64,000 nt of DNA, from positions 39,524,047 through 39,588,046 of the forward strand of contig NC_090182.1 in assembly GCF_024679245.1 (NCBI RefSeq), read 5' to 3'. This stretch comes from Pseudorasbora parva. Lineage: Eukaryota > Chordata > Actinopteri > Cypriniformes > Gobionidae. The notes below the pieces were generated by a model. It made no database searches. It worked only from the letters and a program-made list of their open reading frames with translations, and was not told the origin of the DNA. A program made the translations under genes and the position numbers. Below are positions 55,444 through 64,000 of this stretch, one piece after another (within the stretch, counting starts at the first letter, position 1; each line of letters opens with the position of its first letter).

Positions 55444-55699
55444 TGCATAATTTGTACTAATAAACTTTTCAAATACAGAGAGATAAATGTGTTTATGATT
55501 ACAATCAGTTTCGCGTGCAGTTACTGACGCTTTAAAACAATATAATGTACGTCACAGTTCAGAAACATAATTAGTTTAAAAAACATTACCATTATCCCAA
55601 AATTACAGCGGCGAATAAGCTTAAAAGCGACTCGTAACGACATTGTTCAACTTTATCCCGAAGCGGTGTCCTCTGTGTTTATTTTGTGGACGGAATCAT

Positions 55700-55990
55700 A
55701 TGTTCTAAAGGGCAGCCAATCAGCGAGTCTTGTTCTGACGCGCCTCATGCAGCAGGGGTTCAGAAAAAAAATCGACAGCTGGCAGCAGGAAGTACCTGCC
55801 GATGGCAGCCGGAAGACAGTCGTTGGCAGCCGGAAGACAGTCGTTGGCAGCCAGGCAACCTGCCAAAGTAGGCGGCACCTGCCACTTCTCGATCTCCAAT
55901 CACTAGCCCCCATAGAGTGACAACAACCAATCAGATGATGACCGGTGACTGCAGCGTGTAATGTAAACAGCGATGATGTCGGCAGAGCTC
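55700..55990 (-). promoter_or_regulatory. possible AhpD-like gene promoter
   Basis: Three CCAAT motifs (near 55713, 55899 and 55926) lie in a GC-richer stretch 270-550 bp upstream of the ATG. They surround a 21-bp tandem repeat. Position and composition suggest a promoter, but no transcript data are available. Confidence 0.35.
55804..55852. repeat. 21-bp tandem repeat upstream of the AhpD-like gene
   Basis: GGCAGCCGGAAGACAGTCGTT occurs twice exactly, with a third start at 55846, inside the putative promoter. Confidence 0.9.
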
Positions 55991-56169
55991 GAATGAGTAA
56001 ATTGATAGGCATCATAAATAAATAACACCTGGCATTCGCGAAAAATCGTTAGGTTAGTTAACTTTAAAATCAGAGAACGACATACCTGAGTTAATTGTTT
56101 AAAGAGCTGCGTCTTGTATTTTACATTTAATTAGCATCACCGGCCGCAGTATTGTCTTTCAAACATTAA

Positions 56170-59100
56170 CAGAGCTGCCAACTCTCACGCATTGGCCGTG
56201 AGACACACGCATTTGATTGGTTTCACACGCTCACACGCCACACTCTTGATTTCTCACGCTGAAGTGTCAACCCTGTCGGTCAAATGCCTGAAAGATAAGT
56301 TTATCTATAGATCTACCTGATGAGCCACTCGTAATCGATTAGTTATGCTTTCGGTGAGGGGGTTCAAGATAAATGTGCAACTAAATAAGTGTAGCGCGAC
56401 CAAAAGCTACATTCCGTTTTAAGTTCTGACGAGAACGAGCAATGAGCGAAGCGCGAAAGCGTCTCTAGCTAACTATGGTCGCAAGTTCCATCATTAACGT
56501 TAAACGAGTTGGTGTTTCCCGAAACATTGTTCCAACAAACGTTTGCAAACTGCATCACAAAGTTGGTTGGAATGACAGCTCTCGACCTGTGATTATAGCA
56601 GAGTATCTTGGTTTCATGACGTGGACTTATGTCCATTTTTTAACGAAACAATTCGTAACGAAAATAAATAGTCAAGCAATGCGCACGCGAGCAGCTCATA
56701 ACTGGAGTCTCAGAGCGGTTCTGTTCGTGCTTCATCACTACATGTGCTGTGAGTAACCTGCATCTTTAGCCTAATCCTGACTCCTGAGGATCTCATTTAA
56801 GTTGCATACATTTTGTTCTTGCACTGATGTTAAATTTGTAGCCATTTTGCACTTTGACAGCCAGTTTGAGATATAGGCTATATTTCAGAATTTTGTGCAA
56901 TAATTCGGACAGTTTTTCCCATTGAAATGACTGGGAAAAAGTGTCCCAATAAACCCGAATTCACCCCATACTCTGTGAAATCATAATTACATTGCATTAT
57001 GTTGCTTGGAACCCCAAATATTACAACATTCTTCATTAACAGTTATTCAGTTATTTGTAACAATCTCATTGTAAAAAAAGAAGAAGAATAAAGTAGTTTC
57101 AATATAGCTAGCTACTTTTTGAAAGTAGTGTAGCTACTTTTTCATAAGGGTAGCTTGAATGTTACTTAACTACTTAAAGTAGTTTTACTACAAAACATTT
57201 TTTTTTTTAGATCAGCCACAGCAAAAAAAAAGAGCCGCACAACAGACAGGACAGACAGATTTTTTTCCTTTTTCTTCCTTGTAAAAGTATGCTGTAGGTT
57301 GATGATGTATAATCAATTTGTTCTATTTAGAGAAAATCATGGCTCTAGTCAGGGGGCGTAACTTCAGTGCAACCCTACCCACATCGGGGTACTGGCGACA
57401 AAGTGACTCCACATGATATTGTGACACTCACATTTCAAATGAAATGCACTGGTTTCAGATTCGAAAATCACACGGCATTCGCACTCAACCGCCACGCTTA
57501 GGACACTGACCACCTTTTCATCAGAGCACGTGAGCGAAGCAGACTGGTGTGACGCTGCGCTAGATATTCTGTTGTATGCCAGTGCGCTCCACTCACACTT
57601 CCCTCTAAAATGTGAATTGTTTGATTTAAAAGTAGCAATTTCAAGCTTTCTGTAGACGTGTTTCATGTTTATGTCATGTGATAAGTATTCAGTGAGTTTC
57701 AGATTCTCTCGCAGACAGAAAGTGCACCGTTTTTATTTTACAAAAGCACAAAGTTTTGTTGTTATTGTAAGTTTATTATAAATTATGTCTCACATTTATC
57801 TGTATGACTAAAAATAATATCCGCTATCATGACTAGTGAGGAAAAAAAACATCAGAACTCGCCGGCGCGATTGACGTGCGTAACAAAACCTCTTGCCTGT
57901 TTCCGGGGCCTTCCAGTAAAGCTGAAATGATAGGCTAAGTCTTTCTTGGATACATGTTTTAATTAGGCCTATAGATAGTTATTATATGTGTGCCTTTAAA
58001 GCAATAGGCTATGCTATATTTTATAAAGTGTAATAGATGTAACTTGTCTGGAGTGCTAAATTGCAGAGCTGGTGCAAACGTATCCATATTGATATGATCA
58101 GATCAGACGCTTTCTCTTTAAAATGTCGTATTTGTTGTTGTTTTTTATTTATTTATTTTTTTAATAATAATTGCACAGCATATATTCACATATAGGCGAT
58201 TCATCTAAACGGCGTCGGGATGTTCATTAACCGTATAACGCTGTGAAGTTAGCCAGTTTTTTTTAACCCCAAAGCAAAGTATGATCAAGAATACGAGCGC
58301 GTGTGTTGGAGAGAGATGCACGCAAAAAGAACTATAGCAAACTAAGCTACTGATTTTAGTTGGTCTAAATCATGGACGGCCAACTAAAATGGTCTAAATC
58401 AATTCCATTTGTAGCCTTAAATTAAATAGCTCAGTATTTTTTTCTGCCTGTATTGGGCATAAGATTAGTAGCCTAATGAATGTGTGCATATTGTGAATTA
58501 ATTTAATAAACATAATTACCTTTCCCAATAGCCTTCAATAAATTAACGTGTCTGCGAAAATGATTCATAAAACATAAATATCAGTTAACCAGATTTACTT
58601 TCTTCACTGACGAAAATTGTCCCTGACATGGTTTTTAAGCTATTTTTATCAAATTTTTTTGGTCTTCAGAACATATTAAAATGCACATATGTAGATCATA
58701 GAAATCAAAATTTTCTCGGGGGTGCATGCCCCCGAACCCCCCTAACTACCTCTCATTAGGAATCTCAGTGATTATAAAACCGTGCCTTTATTATGATTAA
58801 GGAATGTAGGTCTTATACAGAATAAGGCCTTAATATTTGATTTATAAGTAGCAATAAACAGCCAATATCGCAATATAGAATTGGACCCTAAACTAAAGTG
58901 TTACCATTTTTGTCATACCCTCACTGGCCTCACTGGGCCCGTCATTACTAAGTTACGTCACTGTCTCTAGTGCTTTAAAATTGTGTGTGTCTATAGGATG
59001 TATATACAAACCGTCATATAGATGCAAAAAACAAACAAACAATAGTACCCCATTCAAATGCTGATGCATAAATAGAGAGCGCTATTATTATTATTTATTT

Positions 59101-59184
59101 TAGCAATTTCTGCTTTGTACGGCAACATTTTGGTTGGCACCACTAAATCTCACTCTAAGTTTTTTTGAAAAGTTGGCAGCTCTG
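56170..59184. mobile_element. 3.0-kb element with CAGAGCTGCCAACT inverted ends
   Basis: Ends CAGAGCTGCCAACT (56170) and AGTTGGCAGCTCTG (59184), flanked by CATTAA on both sides (56164-56169, 59185-59190). CAG-starting ends are hAT-like, but a 6-bp duplication is not the usual 8. Two anonymous frames (56475-56756 +, 57364-57666 -) lie inside. Neither shows a transposase motif I recognise. Confidence 0.75.
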
Positions 59185-59190
59185 CATTAA

Positions 59191-60040
59191 CTTGTCAAAA
59201 CAGAAGAGTCAACACTGGAGACTGTGGAATATGTATGTTTATGGTAAGAAATGTAAGTAAAAGAGCAGGCTTTTCTAACACAACATTAATGATGGACATG
59301 TTTAATCATTTGTTAAACAATGGGATATTCCTTATTTAGGTGTTTTCAAATCTTTAGTTTGATTTATATTCATAATTGTTATAAGAATGTGGGGGAAAAA
59401 ACACTACTACACTGAATATTGCGCTGGACTGGGGGTTTGACTTTACTAAGCATAATACATTTTGTAATTATTTATCAAAAGTATTTTGGGACGTTTTAAA
59501 TGTCATTTTGAATGTATCTACTGTGCTTCAGCATGACTCCTACCAGTGAATCTGCTGGTGTCAGTAATAAAGAAGTGAAGGAATAGATTATGTGAGTTCA
59601 AGATATTTTTGACTTAAATTTTGGAATATTAGTAATAACCAAATAATATTTTCTAGGAACACACAGGGCATATTTGATGCAGACGAAACAACAGACAAGG
59701 TAACAGCACATTCAGTGTGACGGGCTAATTTCAAGTGTTTCCCCCGTATACAGTATCTTTCTGAATAAAATACAGAATAAATGTTTTTCTTAAGTACTAA
59801 CTGCACCCATAGGATGTGCATTCTGTATTAAGGAAAGTAACTGTAAGTAGTGATGTTTAGAAAATAATAGTGTTTAATGACAATGTCATTCATTTTTGTT
59901 AGTTTTGTATGCCTCATTGTTGCCAGAGAAATGCTACTTGATGTGCTCATTGAGGTGCTGTGATCCTGCTTTTGTAAACTTGGGTCTTGTATGTTTGCAT
60001 TACAAAATCTGGTGGGAACTCATTCTTGTGAAAGCACACA
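59191..60040. other. no gene recognised
   Basis: AT-rich single-copy-looking sequence. I see no convincing exon, splice pair or repeat boundary. Confidence 0.4.
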
Positions 60041-60049
60041 TTTGCTGGT

Positions 60050-60250
60050 TAGACCAGTGTTTCTCAACTCTGTTCCTGGAGGCAAACCAACAGGTAAACA
60101 TTTTGAATGTCTCCCTTATATGACCTCTCCATTTCAGGCCTTGGAGCAGAGATGTGCAGTTTCGGTCACAGTCCTGCAGAGTTCAGCTCCAACCCTGATC
60201 AACTACACCTGAACCAGCGTCTTCAGGGTTAGCAAGTACAGGCAGGTGAG
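60050..60250. repeat. dispersed repeat with AGTGTTTCTCAACTCTGTTCC
   Basis: CCAGTGTTTCTCAACTCTG, CCATTTCAGGCCTTGGAG and CTCCAACCCTGATCAACTAC are blocks of a repeat family I recall as common in fish. A frame through it is not a gene. Confidence 0.5.
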
Positions 60251-60299
60251 TTTTTATCAGGAGCTGTCTCATTTCCGAGGCTACATTTGTCGACCAAAA

Positions 60300-60930
60300 A
60301 GAATCAGAGACCTGTAGACAGTAGCTGTGTCTCATTTAGTTTAATTTCGAAGGCTCCGTCCTGTGTAGGATGCAGTATACAGAGTGTCCTCAATCAGAAT
60401 TGAGATGTCCTTCGTAGGACACACAGGCAGGAAGTATCACGCTGCTATGTCAACACGTTCAGCCTCTTTGCGCTCTCACGCCAGTTATATGAATGAAAAA
60501 TTATTTATAACTTGAAAATGACTATGAAATGTTTCCTATCTTGTCAGCAATGTACTGTTCTAAATGTTTAAACAAGCACTAAACAGTTGTAATCCTGTTT
60601 ACCAAAACTATCTGTTTGAGGTAATCGAGCTTAAAAAACAAAAAACAAGCTTGAACTAATTGCATTTAAACACCACATCAACACTTGCATGTATATCTGG
60701 CGAGGTGCCGTCTTTTCATAAAATAAAAAAAAATGACGGTTGTTAACGGCGACGCAAAGAAATGTGGGTTATTCCAGCTGTGAAGGATAGAGCTCATGCA
60801 CACTCCAAATTCCTGTGAAAGAAGGACTCGTTCGAAGGTCGCATTTGGAGTGTCCTACTCACTTTTATTTTAAATGAGACGGCCTTATGACGTATGCAGG
60901 CTTCAGATGTGACCGCCGGAGGATGCAGCC
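60300..60930. mobile_element. MITE-like element with GTCTCATTT ends
   Basis: AGCTGTGTCTCATTTAGTTT on the left and AAATGAGACGGCCTTATGAC on the right are inverted. GGAGTGTCCTACT and GTCCTTCGTAGGAC motifs lie inside. Confidence 0.5.
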
Positions 60931-61289
60931 TTTAAACACTGCTTATCTGGCGATAACGGTTTAATAGGTATTTGATTGCAAAATGCAATAAGAATAGTAT
61001 TCACATGGATGTGCATGTATGTATACTACTGTTAATAAGGTCATGTGAATCTCGTGTCACAGTTTTCTTATGACTCCTCTAGGCTACACTGGAAGAGGAA
61101 AATGGAGAGAGATGCTTCAAGAAACACACTGGTGCCAGGAGAACCATCTCTAACTCAACATCAGCTGGTGGTGGATTTCAGGGGAAAGGACAGAGAACAC
61201 ACCCTGTCACCTTTTACGCCTGTAGGGAGCAGGTCAACAGCTTTAAGTTCACATAACTAAAGATCTCACATGGTTTGCGCACAGCCGCA

Positions 61290-61880
61290 CACATAAGCAC
61301 ATCAGCACCTCTCTTATACCTCAGGTGCCTGAGGAAGTTTGGAATGAACCCCAGCATCCTTAGACCATTCTGCATCTGCACTGTGGAGAGCATCAAGAAC
61401 ACTTGGTAGATAAACTGCACTGCAGGTGACCTTCAAACCACATTGTAGGAGTTGAGCTTCCCTCCGTCCAGACGGTGTATAAAGCCCAGAGGATCATCAG
61501 TGACTCCTGCCACCCGAGCCACGGACTGCTCTCTCTGCAGCACCAGTCCCACACAAGCTGACTGAGGAATGGTTTCTTTTAGGCTATCAGGATGCTAAAC
61601 AACCCAAACTGATGTGCCTTACAACCCCACTCTATGCTATGCCATACACTGCACTTTAGACTCCACACTTTACACAATTTCAACCAAAAGTGAACCTAAT
61701 GTATTATGCACTGCACTTTTAACACCATCAATTCTGCCATCACCTACTTATCAACCCGCTGTACCTCTGTAACTGTATAATGTGTATAATTGGATGCTGA
61801 ACACTAGTGGTGGTTGAGGAGAGACCCCTGACATGGTTGTAAAGCACTTTGGGTGTACATCAGTTCATATGAAACCACTA
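61290..61880 (+). pseudogene. LINE ORF2 C-terminal remnant with 3' tail
   Basis: Broken frames read LRKFGMNPSILRPFCICTVE and VYKAQRIISDSCHPSHGLLS, which match the end of LINE reverse transcriptases. It is followed by TGTAAAGCACTTTGGGTGTA, an L2-like tail. Confidence 0.7.
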
Positions 61881-62123
61881 TGTGCCTCATTCATTCATCT
61901 TATTATGCATTGTGTGTATAATATTTACATTATTTATTGTGTATAATGTGTATTGTTACCTGTTAAGTATGTCCAATTGTATTCTGCACTGCTCTCAGAC
62001 TTTCGCTTACCACAGTGCATGTGCTGTTGCTAATGTGACAATAAAAGTGATTAGATCTGAAAAACACTCACAACCAGGTTTCTGAAGTGACGTGTGCCAG
62101 TTGCTGGAGAAGTGATTCTTTAT

Positions 62124-62197
62124 TAAGTTGGCTTGGAAGAGCCAACTTATTGATATTCTATTTAAACTTATTAAGTTGGCTTGGAAGAGCCAACTTA
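62124..62197. repeat. 48-bp tandem duplication of a hairpin
   Basis: TAAGTTGGCT-TGGAAG-AGCCAACTTA occurs at 62124-62149 and 62172-62197. Each is a perfect 10-bp stem with a 6-nt loop. Confidence 0.9.
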
Positions 62198-62537
62198 CTG
62201 ATATACTAAATAAACTTATTATTATTATTATTCTTTTTCTTACTCAAAATTTCTGACTCTAACTCCTCCTAGAGCTTTAACTCCTCAAACTCCAAACTCG
62301 GCTCAGTCTCTCAGACTGTTCTGACTCGGTATGCTATATCTTTTCTAACTGATCCGACTCACGGTTTTCCTAAAAATTACTCCCAAAACTCGGAAAAATC
62401 CCATTGACTTTCATTGACGGAATGTTCAAATGAGCCAAGACTGTTCAAACTGACCAACTGACAAAACTTCAAATCTAAACACTGAAGCTCAGACTCACTC
62501 AAACTGACATTCTAGAAACTATACACTCATTTAACTC

Positions 62538-62538
<1 letters not shown>

Positions 62539-62584
<46 letters not shown>

Positions 62585-62715
62585 ATTTAAACTCATCTCT
62601 CTCTCATTTAAACTCATCTCTCTCTCATTTAAACTCATCTATCTATCATTTAAACTCATCTATCTATCATTTAAACTCATCTATCTATCATTTAAACTCA
62701 TCTATCTCTCATTTA
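62539..62715. repeat. (ATCT)n microsatellite and ATTTAAACTCATCTATCTATC minisatellite
   Basis: A pure ATCT run to 62584, then about seven units of roughly 18-21 bp built on TCATTTAAACTCATC. Confidence 0.92.
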
Positions 62716-63128
62716 ACTAATCAAACTTTTTTAAACTTTAAACTTACCATTCTCATTCAATGGTAAATCCCATAGGGATTTTGTATTGAGCATAGCTCAG
62801 ACTCACAGACTCACAGAGACAAGGGGGTGGGCCCAATCTACTCAGACAACCAATCACTATCTCAGGATCATGATGATGCTATTAAGCCCCGCCCTAGCAA
62901 CCGTTTAGAGCTCCCTAGCAACCAATCCCATAGACTTCCATTGAAATAGATCAAAGTTATATCTCTGGTTAGGAGTGTCATAGAAACATGAGGGTGGGTT
63001 TGATTGACTCAGGGCATCAACAGCCAATCACAAATCAACTTCAACACTTCCTAGCCACGCCCTAGCAACCATTATCGAGCACCCTAACAACCCAAATCCA
63101 CAGTGTATATCTTCACATCTTCACATCA

Positions 63129-63480
63129 TAGAGACACGGGGTTGGTTTATATCATTCATACAGGCAAGGGGATTTTGGGGAATCATTATGGGATGCTGCC
63201 AAGCCACTCCATAGCAACCAAACAGAGTACCCTAGCAACTGTTCAGAACTCTGCATCAGAAAATCGTAGAGACATGGGGGTTGGTTTATATCATTCATAC
63301 TGGCAAGGTGATTTTGGGGTAGCATTATGGGATGCTGCCAAGCCACTCCATAGCAACCAAACAGAGTACCATAGCAACCGTTCAGAACTCTGCATCAGAA
63401 AATCGTAGAGACATGGGGGTTGGTTTATATAATGCGTACTGGCAAGGTGATTTTGGGGTATCATTATGGGATGCTGCCAC
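63129..63480. repeat. 139-bp tandem repeat
   Basis: Units start at TAGAGAC in 63129, 63267 and 63406 (periods 138 and 139). Each contains GGTTGGTTTATAT, ATTATGGGATGCTGCCA and CTCCATAGCAACCA. The third is truncated. Confidence 0.92.
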
Positions 63481-63985
63481 TCCATAGCAACCACCCAGAA
63501 TACCCTAGCAACCACATAGCAACGTCATAGCAACCACCCACAACACCATAGCAACCGCCTAGCAACCACCCAGAACACCCTAGCAACCACCTAGCAACGC
63601 CCTAGCAACCACCCAGAACACCTTAGCAACCGCCTAGCAACCACCCAGAACACCCTAGCAACCACCTAGCAACGCCCTAGCAACCACCCAGAACACCCTA
63701 GCAACCGCCTAACAACCACCTAGCAACGTTCTAGCAACCACCCAGAACACCCTAGCAACTGCCTAGCAACGCCCTAGCAACCACCCAGAACACCCTAGCA
63801 ACCGCCTAGCAACCACCCAGAACACCGTAGCAACTGCCTAGCAATGCCCTAGCAACCACCCAGAACACCCTAGCAACCACCTAGCAACGCCCTAGCAACC
63901 ACCCAGAACACCCTAGCAACCACCTAGCAACCACCCAGAACACCTTAGCAACCGCCTAGCAACACCCTAGCAACCAATTGTGAGT
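63481..63985. repeat. CCTAGCAACC minisatellite array
   Basis: Mixed units CCTAGCAACCACCCAGAACAC (21 bp) and CCTAGCAACCG or CCTAGCAACGC (11 bp) in irregular order up to the window edge, followed by a short GT run. Confidence 0.93.
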
Positions 63986-64000
63986 AAGTGTGTGTGTGTG

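Noticed and set aside
55666..55920. Frames over the 21-bp tandem repeat upstream of the AhpD-like gene
   Set aside because: A 21-bp unit keeps any frame open by chance; no supporting motif.
56475..56756. 93-residue plus-strand frame as a gene divergent from the AhpD-like gene
   Set aside because: It is inside the same element, with no recognisable domain and no conserved start context.
57364..57666. 100-residue minus-strand frame with cysteines (CSDEKVV, CECRVIF, CECHN)
   Set aside because: It lies inside the 56170-59184 element, lacks splice partners and shows no known zinc or transposase motif; too weak to call a gene.
62539..62715. Regularly spaced short repeats that could suggest a CRISPR array
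   Set aside because: The spacers are themselves repeats of ATCT and TTTAAACTCAT, there are no unique spacers, and the genome is a vertebrate.
63481..63985. CCTAGCAACC array as a CRISPR or coding repeat
   Set aside because: Units of 11 and 21 bp mix irregularly with no unique spacers; frames are closed on most strands and it continues from a tandem satellite.

Overview
The window looks like nuclear DNA of a teleost fish, most likely a cyprinid. It has four spliced vertebrate genes with GT-AG introns. The rest is packed with foldback elements and MITEs that begin AAAGG, degenerate Tc1-type transposons, L2-like LINE tails, long TA and CA tracts and minisatellites. No prokaryotic gene layout, rRNA gene or CRISPR array is present. 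All exon limits below come from reading splice sites and checking codon phase by hand; no alignment or search was run.

Layout. (1) 1-22,450: the 3' seven coding exons of a C-terminal binding protein gene (ctbp1, + strand). The 5' exons lie before the window. The joined exons give 375 residues with the NAD-binding and catalytic residues kept. (2) 25,286-36,650: a PP2A B55 regulatory subunit gene on the - strand, closest to the gamma type (ppp2r2c), convergent with ctbp1. Nine exons are in phase, with an unusual N-terminal exon and a shortened hairpin loop. (3) 43,590-47,632: a seven-exon, four-membrane-span MS4A-like gene on the + strand, with a proline-rich PPxY tail. (4) 49,174-55,443: a four-exon gene on the - strand for a 242-residue AhpD/carboxymuconolactone decarboxylase-fold peroxidase-like protein. 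It has a CxxC-x3-H centre and a possible mitochondrial leader. (5) 56,170-64,000: no convincing host gene. It holds a 3.0 kb terminal-inverted-repeat element, LINE and other repeat debris, and then a compound satellite that runs off the end.

The genes do not form a shared pathway. CTBP1 and PPP2R2C both lie in human 4p16, so the first pair is best read as conserved linkage, which supports the ctbp1 and ppp2r2c names over their paralogues. The most notable items are the bacterial-type peroxidase gene, the altered B55 subunit, an intronic 75-nt hairpin, a MITE hairpin whose stem changes in a compensated way between two copies, a perfect 38-bp palindrome, a TTAA-flanked piggyBac derivative, and several nested transposon insertions that can be ordered in time.
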